Origin: Pararhodobacter sp.
GTDB taxonomy: Bacteria; Pseudomonadota; Alphaproteobacteria; Rhodobacterales; Rhodobacteraceae
Direction: 5' to 3'
DNA length: 64,000 nt
NCBI GenBank assembly: GCA_020832545.1
Contig: JAFIEK010000005.1
Span: 1 to 64,000, forward strand
This document shows, piece after piece, positions 7,568 through 16,306 of this stretch (its first letter is position 1; every line of letters begins with the position of its first letter). Both the position numbers and the translations under genes were made by a program. Under the pieces are notes generated by a model that was given only the letters and a program-made list of their open reading frames with translations, was not told the origin of the DNA and searched no databases.

Positions 7568-9583
7568 TCAGGTGATGCCCTTTGACAGCCTGATCTGCCT
7601 GAACAGAACCTCCTGCAGCTGCGGCCTTTTGTAAGGCTTCGGCAGAATATCGACAAACCCCTTTGCCATGTAGCTGTCGATCTGGGCTTTCATGACATTC
7701 GCTGTCGCCGCGACGGCACGCGGGGGGGCACGGCCGGTCTCTGCGCTTTTGCGTTTCATGGTGTCCAGCGCTGTCACGCCATCCATCACCGGCATCGAGA
7801 TATCCATCAGCACCAGCGTGAATGGCTGCGCCTGCCAGAGTTCACAGGCCTCAAGGCCATTCCCGGCAAAGACTGCCTCTACCCCAAGATTGTCCAGCAT
7901 CGCCGCCATGATCTTGCGGTTGGTTGCGTTGTCCTCGGCGACCAGCACCCGGCACCCTTTCATCATTTCGCGGAACGCATGATCGTCAAACGCGGGCGCG
8001 GCGGGTGGGGGTGGCAGCACGTCAGCGGTGTCGGCGACCGGCAGCGGCAGGCGGATGCTGACGGTCGTTCCCTGCCCGGGCGTGCTGGTCACCGCGATGC
8101 TGCCATCCATCGTGTCAACCAGCGAGCGCACGATCGACATGCCAAGGCCCGTGCCCCCGAAACGCCGTGTGGTGCCCGCATCGGCCTGCTCGAACGCCTC
8201 AAATATCCGGGCGGTTTGTTCGTCTGTCATGCCGATTCCGGTGTCGGTAACGCGAAACACCAGCGTGTCAGGGGTATCGGTGCTGACATTCAGGGTGACG
8301 CTGCCGGCTTTGGTGAACTTGACCGCGTTACCCATGACATTGTGCAGAATCTGGACCACCCGCATTTCGTCGCCCAGGCGGATACCCGCACAGCCCAGAC
8401 TGCAATGAATGTGCAGGGTGATACCCTTGGCCTGCGCTGCGGCGCTGTGAACGGATTCAAGCTTTGCCAGAACTGACGCAAGCGCAAAGGGCCGTGCCTC
8501 CAGCGTCAGTTTGCCGGATTCCACCCGCGCGAGGTCCAGCACATCATTGACCAGTGACAACAATCCGCCGCCGGATTGCTGGATGGTCTCCAGCAGGTCG
8601 CGCTGTTGCTTTGTCAGCCGGGTTTCAGCCAGCAGATCGGCCATCCCCAGCACACCGGTCAGCGGCGTGCGCAGTTCATGGCTCATCGTTGACAGGAAAT
8701 CCGATTTTGCCCTGCTCGCCGCTTCGGCTGTCGTCAGGGCGCTTTCAAGCTGCATGGCGAACCTGCGCACCACGTATGTGCCCAGCCCGAGCACCACAAT
8801 AACTGCGCTTAACGCACCGCCAATGGGCACGGCCACGGCGAACATGGCTGCGGTGCCGGGGCTGGGCAGCGGCCAGGTCACCCACGCGTCCGGCCCGTCG
8901 ATGACGTCCAGCGGCAAGCTTGCACCCGCCGTGCCCGGTGCGGGCTGGATGTCCAGATCAGACAGCAACAGCGTATGCCCCAGCCGGTCTGCGATCGCGC
9001 CACGCAGGGGAACACCAAAGATCAGCGTGGCGGTTGGCAAGACCGGGTCCACATCCTCGGTATTGGGCACCACCAGATTTGCGGTCATCAGCCACAGGGC
9101 GCCGTCCATCCATCGCACGGTGCTGACAGGATGATCCTCAGGCTGGATACCCTGGTTCTCGGCATATGTGGCAGAAAACGCGATGATCTCCTGATACTCT
9201 GGCTGGCCCATCGTGCTATCGACAGACCACCCCAGGACCGTGTCCAACGGCCCGCCCCCAAGCACGACAATACTTGTGGGACCGCCCGGATACACGGCGG
9301 CACCTACATTTTCCGCAAGCCAGCCATAATCTTGCGATTGCAGCGCAAGGTAATGGGCCGTCCATTCGCTGTAGTCGATATTGCTGGTTTCAAGATCGCG
9401 GATGACACCTTCAATCCCGCGTTCCATACGTTGCGTTGTGTCAATGCGCGCCCGCGTATTGAATTCCGCGGCCAGTTGCGACGCGACAAACAGCAGTGTG
9501 GCCAGAAAAAAGAGCACGGCACCGACCGCCATCAGCGTCAGAAGTATGGACAGTTTTCGCGGTGTTGGGGTCTGAATATCCAT
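7568..9583 (-). CDS. Hybrid sensor histidine kinase (CHASE4-like sensor, HisKA, HATPase, REC)
   Basis: This is a 671-residue membrane kinase. TM1 lies at about residues 12-38, followed by a periplasmic CHASE4-like domain of about 200 residues and TM2 near 248-272. The HisKA domain has the H-box S-H-E-L-R-T-P (phospho-His about 302). The ATPase domain has D-T-G-I-G-M and G-G-T-G-L-G-M-S. A C-terminal receiver has the phospho-acceptor Asp about 594 in L-M-D-I-S-M-P-V-M-D-G. There is no HPt domain and no response regulator nearby, so it must pass phosphate to a distant HPt. ATG 9583 is preferred over GTG 9589. It stands alone between two unrelated operons, and its signal cannot be read from sequence. 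Confidence 0.9.
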   Translation of the reverse strand: MDIQTPTPRKLSILLTLMAVGAVLFFLATLLFVASQLAAEFNTRARIDTTQRMERGIEGVIRDLETSNIDYSEWTAHYLALQSQDYGWLAENVGAAVYPGGPTSIVVLGGGPLDTVLGWSVDSTMGQPEYQEIIAFSATYAENQGIQPEDHPVSTVRWMDGALWLMTANLVVPNTEDVDPVLPTATLIFGVPLRGAIADRLGHTLLLSDLDIQPAPGTAGASLPLDVIDGPDAWVTWPLPSPGTAAMFAVAVPIGGALSAVIVVLGLGTYVVRRFAMQLESALTTAEAASRAKSDFLSTMSHELRTPLTGVLGMADLLAETRLTKQQRDLLETIQQSGGGLLSLVNDVLDLARVESGKLTLEARPFALASVLAKLESVHSAAAQAKGITLHIHCSLGCAGIRLGDEMRVVQILHNVMGNAVKFTKAGSVTLNVSTDTPDTLVFRVTDTGIGMTDEQTARIFEAFEQADAGTTRRFGGTGLGMSIVRSLVDTMDGSIAVTSTPGQGTTVSIRLPLPVADTADVLPPPPAAPAFDDHAFREMMKGCRVLVAEDNATNRKIMAAMLDNLGVEAVFAGNGLEACELWQAQPFTLVLMDISMPVMDGVTALDTMKRKSAETGRAPPRAVAATANVMKAQIDSYMAKGFVDILPKPYKRPQLQEVLFRQIRLSKGIT

Positions 9584-9725
9584 GATCACCCATGGGGGTT
9601 TCGTGTCTCTACATTATGAAACCGGCAACGCGCCGTAAATCGAATACGCATTCTCTGCGCGGCGCTCGAATTTGTCTGCAAGAAAATACGTCTTACGCCG
9701 TGCCGTGCGGGGCTTTCCTGCGCAA

Positions 9726-10442
9726 TCAGGCGCGGTCTACCACATCGACGCCACGCGCCCGCAGCCCGGCACGGCTGCGCTGCGACAGTGCCTCGGCCAG
9801 AATGTCGCGCAGGCCGCGGGCGTGCAGTTTCAGTGCCTCGGCGGCCTCGTCGGCGCGTTTGTCGGCGATCAGGCGCAGGATCTGGCTGTGCTCATCATGC
9901 GCCTCATCGCGGGCCGAGGGCAGGGAACACATGATCCAGCGCGCACGCTCTATCCGGGTCAGGATATCGGTGACGGCGCGCACCAGAAAGCGGTTGCGTG
10001 ACAGCCGGGCGAGCATCAGGTGAAAATCCGATCCGATCTCGAACCACGCGGCGGCATCGGCCCCCTGCCGCCCGGCATCCAGCACCACCTGCAAGCGCGC
10101 CAGCTCATCGGGTGTGGCATGCTGGCAGGCCAGATGGGCCACCGCGCCCTCGATGTATTCGCGGTATTCAAACGCCTCCAGCACCTCGGCCAGTTCCAGC
10201 GAGGTGACGCGCAGGCTGCGGCCCTGCCGCATGATCAGCCCCTCGGCCTCAAGCCGCAGAAGCGCTTCACGGATCGGGGTGCGCGAGGTGCCCAGCATCC
10301 CCTCAAGCGCGCGTTCCGACAACCTTTCGCCGGGCAGCAGGTCCAGCGTCAGGATGGCGGCGCGCAGGCGGGAATAGGCATCAGGGCCGCGCTCAGGGCT
10401 GGCGCGATGAGGGGGCTGGGATGGTGCGGCGTCAGGGGTCAT
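9726..10442 (-). CDS. GntR-family regulator, FCD subfamily
   Basis: This 238-residue regulator has an N-terminal winged HTH (S-E-R-A-L-E-G-M-L-G-T-S-R-T-P-I-R-E-A-L, about residues 40-60) and an all-helical FCD effector domain. The FCD metal/ligand residues are visible as F-H in S-D-F-H-L-M-L-A-R and D-E-H in D-E-A-H-D-E-H. It is divergently transcribed from the lyase/CoA-transferase/TRAP operon with a perfect palindrome between them, so it very probably represses that operon until the imported acid or its CoA ester binds. The upstream extension of the frame to 10688 runs antisense through the lyase gene and was discarded. Confidence 0.9.
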   Translation of the reverse strand: MTPDAAPSQPPHRASPERGPDAYSRLRAAILTLDLLPGERLSERALEGMLGTSRTPIREALLRLEAEGLIMRQGRSLRVTSLELAEVLEAFEYREYIEGAVAHLACQHATPDELARLQVVLDAGRQGADAAAWFEIGSDFHLMLARLSRNRFLVRAVTDILTRIERARWIMCSLPSARDEAHDEHSQILRLIADKRADEAAEALKLHARGLRDILAEALSQRSRAGLRARGVDVVDRA

Positions 10443-10467
10443 GTGTGTCCGGTTGAATGGTCTCTTG

Positions 10468-10481
10468 ATTGGTATACCAAT
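10468..10481. promoter_or_regulatory. Perfect GntR/FCD operator palindrome
   Basis: ATTGGTATACCAAT is a perfect 14-base palindrome of the TTGGTATACCAA type bound by FCD-family GntR regulators. It lies 26 bases before the regulator start and about 49 bases before the lyase start. A degenerate second copy (TGGCGTACCA) follows at 10483-10492. It probably controls both divergent transcripts. Confidence 0.85.
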
Positions 10482-10529
10482 CTGGCGTACCAAATGACAG
10501 CCTTTCGTCGGAGGAGGACGAGACCCCCC

Positions 10530-11495
10530 ATGACTACCACGCCGCGCCCGTATTGTGAGGATTTTCCGCGCCGGGTTCAGATTGTCGAGGTTGGCACCCG
10601 TGACGGCTTTCAGGCGGTTGAGGGCTGGATACCGACGGCCACCAAAGCCGGTATCCTGAAAGGGCTGATCACAGCCGGGCTGCGCCATTTCGAGGCCACC
10701 TCGTTTGTCTCGCCGCGCGCGGTGCCGCAGCTGCGTGACGGGGCGGCGCTGCTGGCAGAGCTGGGCGCGCCTAAGGGTGTGATGCTGAGCGCGCTGGTGC
10801 CCAACCTGCGCGGGGCCGAGGCCGCGATCGCGGCGGGGGTGGGGGCGATGGTGGTGTTTGTGTCGGCCTCAGAAAGCCACAACCTGAAGAACCTGAACCG
10901 CAGCCGCGCGGAATCGCTGGCCGCGCTGGCCGAGGTCCGTACCCGTGCCGCGGGGGCCGGGGTGCCGGTGCAGGGCGCAATCGCCACCGCCTTTGGCTGC
11001 CCGTTCGAGGGGGATGTGCCGGTCGCCGCCGTGCTGGAGATCGCGCGCGCCTATCACGCCATGGGCATCCGCCGTCTGACGCTGGGCGACACCACCGGCA
11101 TGGCCACGCCGCCCCTTGTGCGCGAGCGGGTGCAAGCGCTGGACGCCGCGCTGCCGGATATGGAGATCGCGCTGCATTTCCACAATACGCGCGGCGTGGG
11201 GCTGGCCAACGTCATGGCGGGGCTGGAAGCGGGGGTGTGGATCTATGAATCCTCGGTCGCCGGGCTGGGCGGCTGCCCGTTTGCGCCGGGGGCCACGGGC
11301 AATATCTGCACCGAGGATCTGGTGTATCTGCTGCATGAATGCGGTGTTGAGACCGGTGTCGATCTGGAAGCCCTTTGTGCCGTTGCGCGCGAGGTTGAGC
11401 GGGTGATCGGCCGCCCGCTGCCGGGGCAGGTGATGAAAGCCGGGCCGCGCCTGCAAACCGCCGACATGGACAGCGTCAGGACGGCTTGCGGATGA
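10530..11495 (+). CDS. HMG-CoA-lyase-family enzyme
   Basis: This 321-residue TIM-barrel lyase is of the hydroxymethylglutaryl-CoA lyase class, which splits HMG-CoA to acetoacetate and acetyl-CoA. It shows V-E-V-G-T-R-D-G-F-Q (catalytic Arg-Asp pair), G-D-T-T-G-M-A, the metal-binding H-F-H-N-T-R-G, and the signature G-G-C-P-F-A-P-G-A-T-G-N with the catalytic Cys. The start at 10530 follows GGAGGAGG; the longer upstream frame overlaps the divergent regulator. The next gene is a CoA-transferase whose start overlaps this stop. The pair could act on 3-hydroxy-3-methylglutarate or a related hydroxy-diacid such as citramalate; the exact substrate is inferred. Confidence 0.87.
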   Translation: MTTTPRPYCEDFPRRVQIVEVGTRDGFQAVEGWIPTATKAGILKGLITAGLRHFEATSFVSPRAVPQLRDGAALLAELGAPKGVMLSALVPNLRGAEAAIAAGVGAMVVFVSASESHNLKNLNRSRAESLAALAEVRTRAAGAGVPVQGAIATAFGCPFEGDVPVAAVLEIARAYHAMGIRRLTLGDTTGMATPPLVRERVQALDAALPDMEIALHFHNTRGVGLANVMAGLEAGVWIYESSVAGLGGCPFAPGATGNICTEDLVYLLHECGVETGVDLEALCAVAREVERVIGRPLPGQVMKAGPRLQTADMDSVRTACG

Positions 11496-12661
11496 ACGAG
11501 AGCCTGCGCAAACCCCTTGACGGTATCCGCGTGGTCGATCTGACGCGCGTGCTTTCCGGCCCCTTCTGCTCGATGCTTCTGGGCGATATGGGGGCCGAGG
11601 TGATCAAGGTGGAACCCCCCGGCAAGGGTGACCCGGTGCGCGGGCAAGGTGGCATCCGCGACGGGCTGAGCTGGTATTTCGCCTCATTCAACCGCAACAA
11701 GAAATCGGTCACGCTGGATCTGCGCAACCCTGACGATATGGCGGTGCTGGAGCGGATGATTGCAGGCGCGGATGTGCTGGTTGAAAACTATCGCCCCGGC
11801 GTGCTGGCGGGCATGGGGCTGGACAGTGACACGCTGGCGCGCCTCAACCCCCGGCTGGTGACATGCTCAATCAACGGCTTCGGCAGCACCGGCCCCTATG
11901 CCGACCGCCCCGCCTTTGATTTCATCACGCAGGCGATGAGCGGGTTCATGAGCGTGAACGGTGCCGCCGATCAGCCGCCCCTGCGCTCAGGCCAGCCGAT
12001 CACCGATCTGGTGGCCGGGCTTTATGCCGCTTACGGCGCAGTCAATGCCCTGCGCGCGCGTGATCTGAACGGGCAGGGCCAGCAGGTGGAAAGCTCGATG
12101 ATGAACGGCATTTTGTCGTTCATGGCCTATCTGGCGTCCGAGCATCTGTTGACCGGCGCGATACCGGCGCGCACCGGCAATGACCACCCGCTGGTCGCGC
12201 CCTACGGTCTGTTCCGCGCCAGCGACGGCGAGGTGGCGGTGGCGGCCAGCAATGACATGGTGCTGCGCCGTTTCATGCGCACCGTCGGGCTGGAACATCT
12301 GCTGGATGACCCGCGCTTTGACGACAACCCCAAGCGGTTTGCCCGGCGCAATGAGCTGAATACGCTGATCGACGGGCAGATGGTGCAGGATACGCAGGCA
12401 GCATGGATTGAGCGGTTGAATGGCGCGGGCGTGCCCAGCGGGCGGGTGCAGAACCTTGCCGAGGCGCTGGCCGATCCGCAGGTTCTGGCGCAGGAGATGG
12501 TGATCGACGTGCCACACCCGGGCCATGGCATGGTGCGGATGCTGGGCTTTCCTGTCAAGCTGAGCGCCACACCCTGCGAGGCCCGGCTGCCTGCGCCGGA
12601 ACTGGGCCAGCACAACGAAGAAATACTGGGGCCGTTGCGAAGTATGCGCCCGGGGACATGA
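11492..12661 (+). CDS. Class III (CaiB/BaiF) acyl-CoA transferase
   Basis: This 389-residue family III CoA-transferase is normally an interlocked dimer moving CoA between carboxylic acids. It carries the N-terminal L-D-G-I-R-V-V-D-L-T-R-V-L-S-G-P, the G-A-E-V-I-K-V-E-P-P motif and a probable catalytic Asp172 in P-I-T-D-L-V-A-G. ATG 11492 overlaps the lyase TGA (ATGA), so the two are translationally coupled. It would charge the TRAP-imported acid with CoA, perhaps from succinyl-CoA, for the lyase. Human SUGCT does the same chemistry on glutarate and HMG. The substrate here is an inference from gene order. Confidence 0.88.
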   Translation: MNESLRKPLDGIRVVDLTRVLSGPFCSMLLGDMGAEVIKVEPPGKGDPVRGQGGIRDGLSWYFASFNRNKKSVTLDLRNPDDMAVLERMIAGADVLVENYRPGVLAGMGLDSDTLARLNPRLVTCSINGFGSTGPYADRPAFDFITQAMSGFMSVNGAADQPPLRSGQPITDLVAGLYAAYGAVNALRARDLNGQGQQVESSMMNGILSFMAYLASEHLLTGAIPARTGNDHPLVAPYGLFRASDGEVAVAASNDMVLRRFMRTVGLEHLLDDPRFDDNPKRFARRNELNTLIDGQMVQDTQAAWIERLNGAGVPSGRVQNLAEALADPQVLAQEMVIDVPHPGHGMVRMLGFPVKLSATPCEARLPAPELGQHNEEILGPLRSMRPGT

Positions 12662-12711
12662 CACATTGATCGCTCCCCGGGAGGGGGGGCAAAACAGGGA
12701 GGAGACCCACG

Positions 12712-13710
12712 ATGACCATGACGATTAAAGGTTTCAACACACTGGCCGCGCTGGCCACCGGCCTGTGCCTTGCCACAGCCACGGCGCAGGCGCAGCAGAT
12801 CGAAATTCACAACACCATGAGCGCCGGTGGCTCGGAAGAAGCCGCGATCCAGCGGTTTGCCGAGATCCTGGAAGAGCGCGCGCCGGGCCGGTTTGACATC
12901 GCCCCCTATCTGGGTGGCCAGCTGGGTGATGAGACCAGCATTCTGGAACTGCTCAACCTTGGACAGACGCAGATGGCGCTGACCGGCGGGCTGTTCATGG
13001 GCCAGTATGCCACTGAATATGACGCGGTGTCGGTGCCTTTCGTGTTCCCCAACTGGGCGTCGGTGGAACATTACATCATGGAGACCGATTCAGGCCGCGC
13101 CATGCAGGAGCAATCGCGCGAGCGGGGCAATCTGGTTTATCTGGGGCCGCAGATGCGTGCGTTCCGGCACATGACCTCGAACCGCGAGATCCATACGCCG
13201 GAAGATCTGCACGGCCTGCCGATGCGCCTGCCGCAGATCCCGGTCTGGGTGGATGTCTGGGGTGAACTGGGTGTTCAGCCCATCGTGATCCCGGCGCCGG
13301 ATATCTATTTTGCAATGCGCACCGGGCAGGTGCAGGCGCATGAAAACAGCCTCGCCTCGCCCTATACCCGCCAGATGTGGGAGGTGCAGGACTACATCAT
13401 CACCACCGCGCATCTGTCGTTCCCCTGGCATTGGGTGGCCTCGGCCCGTTGGTGGGACAGCCTGTCAGCCGAGGATCAGGAACTGATCCAGGACGCGGTG
13501 GAAGAGGCACGCCAGCATGGCTATGCGGTTGAGCAGGAAGCGGATGACTACTACCGCACGGGGCTGATTGAAAACGGCATGACCTTTATCGATGTCGATC
13601 AGGCCCCGTTCCGCGAGGCCGCCGCCCCCGCCGTGCAGCGCGCGCTGGCCGATATGGCGCCGGGCGTGACGGATGACATTCAGGCCGCCATCGACGCGAC
13701 GGCTGACTGA
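12712..13710 (+). CDS. TRAP transporter solute-binding protein (DctP family), system 1
   Basis: This 332-residue periplasmic receptor has an N-terminal signal peptide (hydrophobic core about residues 8-22, cleavage after A-Q-A). The DctP fold is indicated by Y-L-G-G-Q-L-G-D-E and by the conserved ligand-binding Arg region M-R-L-P in L-P-M-R-L-P-Q-I-P. The Arg normally binds a carboxylate group of the ligand. GGGAGGAGAC precedes the ATG. It follows the CoA-transferase by 50 bases and is followed by a strong hairpin and the two permease genes. The ligand is likely the same carboxylic acid processed by the lyase and transferase. Confidence 0.92.
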   Translation: MTMTIKGFNTLAALATGLCLATATAQAQQIEIHNTMSAGGSEEAAIQRFAEILEERAPGRFDIAPYLGGQLGDETSILELLNLGQTQMALTGGLFMGQYATEYDAVSVPFVFPNWASVEHYIMETDSGRAMQEQSRERGNLVYLGPQMRAFRHMTSNREIHTPEDLHGLPMRLPQIPVWVDVWGELGVQPIVIPAPDIYFAMRTGQVQAHENSLASPYTRQMWEVQDYIITTAHLSFPWHWVASARWWDSLSAEDQELIQDAVEEARQHGYAVEQEADDYYRTGLIENGMTFIDVDQAPFREAAAPAVQRALADMAPGVTDDIQAAIDATAD

Positions 13711-13717
13711 GCACGCA

Positions 13718-13746
13718 TGGCCGGGCCCGCTTTAAGGGCCCGGCCA
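13718..13746 (+). promoter_or_regulatory. Intercistronic hairpin after TRAP receptor gene 1
   Basis: TGGCCGGGCCC and GGGCCCGGCCA are perfect 11-base arms around a 7-base loop, starting 8 bases after the receptor stop and ending 26 bases before the small permease start. There is no U-run, so it probably protects the receptor mRNA 3-prime end or causes partial termination, lowering permease expression relative to the receptor. Confidence 0.7.
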
Positions 13747-13772
13747 CAGGCTGGCAGGCCGGAGGGCCATGA

Positions 13773-14288
13773 ATGAGATTTTCAAAACTTGAAGCCGGGC
13801 TTGCGCGGGTGCTGGAACTGATTGCCATGGCGATGATGATGGCGCTGGTGGTGGTGATCACCTATGCCGTGCTGGGCCGTCAGGTGTTTCACCTGCCCGT
13901 CGCCTGGTCTGAAGAGGTGGGCGCGGGGCTGATGGCGTGGATGGTGCTGCTGGGCTCGGCCTCGGCATGGTATCACCGGCGGCATCTGGTGATCGACGTG
14001 CTCTTGCGACGGCTGAACCGGGCTTGGCTGCGTGGCTTTTGCATCGTGATCGAGGTTGGCGCGCTGATCCTGCTTTCGGTCGCCTTCTGGGGCTCACAAT
14101 CCATGATGCGGGTCAGCGCGCATAACTCCACCACCGCGCTGGGGGTCAGCTACAGTTATCTGTATCTGGCGCTGGTGATCGGGCTGGGGGCGATGATCCT
14201 GTTCAGTATCGCCCAGATGGTCCGCCTGATCCGTGGCGATGATGCCGCCCTGCCGCGCTATGATGCGGAGGGCGAATGGAATACCTGA
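13773..14288 (+). CDS. TRAP transporter small permease (DctQ family), system 1
   Basis: This 171-residue integral membrane protein has four predicted TM helices (about residues 14-36, 48-68, 88-108 and 130-152). It has the typical Q-V-F-H-L-P-V-A-W-S-E-E motif between TM1 and TM2. It partners the 12-TM large subunit in sodium-driven uptake. Its 3-prime end overlaps the large-permease gene by 13 bases, implying coupled translation. A weak GGAGGG lies upstream of the ATG. Confidence 0.9.
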   Translation: MRFSKLEAGLARVLELIAMAMMMALVVVITYAVLGRQVFHLPVAWSEEVGAGLMAWMVLLGSASAWYHRRHLVIDVLLRRLNRAWLRGFCIVIEVGALILLSVAFWGSQSMMRVSAHNSTTALGVSYSYLYLALVIGLGAMILFSIAQMVRLIRGDDAALPRYDAEGEWNT

Positions 14289-15565
14289 TCATCTTTTTCG
14301 GGCTGATGGTGTTTCTGTTCGCCATCGGCGTGCCCATTGCCATTTCCATCGGCCTGACCTGCCTTGCGGTGCTGGTGATCCGCGATGGTTTCACTGCCAT
14401 TCCGGCAGAGCTGTTCGCATTGCAGATGCTGCGCGGGCTGAATAACTTTCCGATCCTTGCCATCCCGTTTTTCATCTTTGCCGCCGGGCTGATGAATGTG
14501 GGCACCGTTGCGGTGCGGATCTTTGATTTTGCCAACGCGCTGGTGGGGTCCATCCGGGGCGGGCTGGGGCATGTGAATGTGCTGGCTTCGATGATGTTTT
14601 CCGGCATGTCCTCGACCGCGGTGGCCGATGTCGCCGGGCTGGGCCAGCTGGAGCTGAAGGCCATGCGCGAGCGTGGCTATCCGCGCAGCTTTGCGGTGGG
14701 CATCACCGGGGCAAGCGCCGTGATCTCACCGATGATTCCGCCCTCGATCGCGCTGGTGGTGTATGGCTGGCAATCGGGCACCTCGGTCGCGGCGATGTTT
14801 CTGGCCGGGCTGGTGCCGGGGCTGATGGTGGGCCTCAGCTTCATGATCACCAGCTTCATCCTGTCTTTCTGGCTACCGATGCCCCTGTCGCCGCGCCCCG
14901 CCGCACGCGAACTGGCGCGGCTGTTCGGGCGCGCGCTGCCTCCGCTTCTGACGCCGGGCATCATCGTTGGCGGTATCTGGACCGGCATGTTCACCCCCAC
15001 CGAGGCCGGGGCGATTGCCTGTGTCTATGCGATGTTTCTGGGCGCGGTGGTCTATCGTGAACTGAACTGGAAGCTGCTCCTGGGCGTTCTGTCCAACACG
15101 GTGCGCTTTTCCTCCATCATCCTGTTCATCATCGGTATCGCCACCTTCTACGGCTGGCTGCTGGTGCGGCTGCGCATTCCGCAAGAGCTGGCGCTGCTGA
15201 TGACCGGGCTTGAGGTGGGCAACACCACCATCATGCTGGCGATTGTGCTGTTTTTCCTCGCCGTCGGCTGCTTCATGAGCGTGGTCGAGGCCATCCTGAT
15301 CTTTACACCCATCTTCATGCTGACCATTCAGGCGCTGGGGATCGACCCGGTGTATTTTGGTGTGCTGATGGTGCTGACCCTGTCTTGCGGGGTGATCACG
15401 CCGCCGTTTGGCAACGTCTTGTTTGTGCTGACCGAAATAACCGGGCTGCCGTTTGAAAAGGTGGCGCTTGCGGTAGTGCCGTTCCTGCTGCCGATCTTTG
15501 CCGTCATCGTGCTGATGGTCTTTTTCCCGCAGATCGCCACCTTCCTGCCGTCGCTGGCGCGCTGA
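14276..15565 (+). CDS. TRAP transporter large permease (DctM family), system 1
   Basis: This 429-residue transport subunit has about 12 TM helices. Characteristic segments include I-G-V-P-I-A-I-S-I-G at the N-terminus, the G-M-S-S-T-A-V-A-D loop, the G-I-I-V-G-G-I-W-T-G-M-F-T-P-T-E-A-G-A motif and C-G-V-I-T-P-P-F-G near the end. It carries out sodium-coupled import of the ligand delivered by the receptor. It is the last gene of the GntR-controlled operon and is followed by a strong terminator. Confidence 0.93.
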   Translation: MEYLIIFFGLMVFLFAIGVPIAISIGLTCLAVLVIRDGFTAIPAELFALQMLRGLNNFPILAIPFFIFAAGLMNVGTVAVRIFDFANALVGSIRGGLGHVNVLASMMFSGMSSTAVADVAGLGQLELKAMRERGYPRSFAVGITGASAVISPMIPPSIALVVYGWQSGTSVAAMFLAGLVPGLMVGLSFMITSFILSFWLPMPLSPRPAARELARLFGRALPPLLTPGIIVGGIWTGMFTPTEAGAIACVYAMFLGAVVYRELNWKLLLGVLSNTVRFSSIILFIIGIATFYGWLLVRLRIPQELALLMTGLEVGNTTIMLAIVLFFLAVGCFMSVVEAILIFTPIFMLTIQALGIDPVYFGVLMVLTLSCGVITPPFGNVLFVLTEITGLPFEKVALAVVPFLLPIFAVIVLMVFFPQIATFLPSLAR

Positions 15566-15617
15566 CCGTTCGCGCGTGACGCTTTGCGCCGGGCCGCAGG
15601 GGCAGCTCTGGCGCATG

Positions 15618-15651
15618 AAACAGGGCCGACAGTTTCCTGTCGGCCCTGTTT
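15618..15651. terminator. Bidirectional terminator between TRAP operon 1 and the DUF892 gene
   Basis: AAACAGGGCCGACAG (15618-15632) and CTGTCGGCCCTGTTT (15637-15651) are perfect 15-base arms around a TTTC tetraloop. A/T-rich flanks give short T-runs on both strands. It lies 52 bases after the permease stop and 49 bases beyond the DUF892 stop, so it can end both convergent transcripts. Confidence 0.9.
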
Positions 15652-15700
15652 GCGTTTTGCGCGCGTATCCCGCATCCGGGGCACGCTTAGCAAAGCCCGG

Positions 15701-16189
15701 TCACGCCGCAGCTTCGTTGATGCCGCTTTCGGCCAGTTCCGTCATTGTCTTGTCACCGGAATAGGCGGCTTTCAGCATCTCTGCCAGGGTCGCGGCCTCT
15801 TCCTTCAGGCCCAGTTGCTTGGCAAAGGCCGCAGCGCAGCCGTAACCTGCGATCGCGTAATGCGCCATGCGCTGATACTGGGTCACGATCACCGCATCGC
15901 GCGCTGAATCATGGCTGAAGTCTTCTTTCAGCGCATGGGCGCGGGCCTCGCGGACAAGGCCCTCCATCCCTTTGCAATGCTCGCCCCCGGCGTCCTTGCC
16001 GTGCTTGGCGAGCAGCTTTTCCAGCTTGCCGCTGCCGTCCTCGATACCGGCGACACCCGCTTCAAGCGCGTGGCGCAGGGCGGTGTTGCTGGCGGCCTCG
16101 GCCAGCTTCTGGGTAGCGTCGCGGGCTTGTTTGTTGGCGCTGTGAAGGTCTTTGAGCTGGTCAAGATATACGTCTTTGAGATTGTCCAT
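15701..16189 (-). CDS. DUF892 / YciF-type ferritin-like protein
   Basis: This 162-residue helical protein of the YciE/YciF (DUF892) group has a four-helix ferritin-like fold, usually stress-induced. The N-terminus M-D-N-L-K-D-V-Y-L-D-Q-L-K-D-L-H-S-A is diagnostic. Acidic and His residues that could bind a di-metal centre recur, for example D-L-H-S, E-A-G-V-A-G-I-E and Y-Q-R-M-A-H-Y. ATG 16189 is preceded by AAGGAG; the longer frame to 16285 has no such site. It stands alone between convergent and unrelated genes. The molecular role of this family is not established. Confidence 0.88.
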   Translation of the reverse strand: MDNLKDVYLDQLKDLHSANKQARDATQKLAEAASNTALRHALEAGVAGIEDGSGKLEKLLAKHGKDAGGEHCKGMEGLVREARAHALKEDFSHDSARDAVIVTQYQRMAHYAIAGYGCAAAFAKQLGLKEEAATLAEMLKAAYSGDKTMTELAESGINEAAA

Positions 16190-16306
16190 TGCAGGCTCCT
16201 TGCGTTTGCAGGTTGCGTTGGTTGTGCTGCAACAAAACGTCCGCGGTGGCAGCGTGGTTCCAGCCACGGCCATCGCACCCTTCACAGTGGCGCCGAAAGG
16301 CCTGAT

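Noticed and set aside
10020-10529. Upstream extension of the HMG-CoA-lyase-like frame
   Set aside because: It overlaps the divergent GntR gene and operator. Homology and ribosome-binding site fix the start at 10530.
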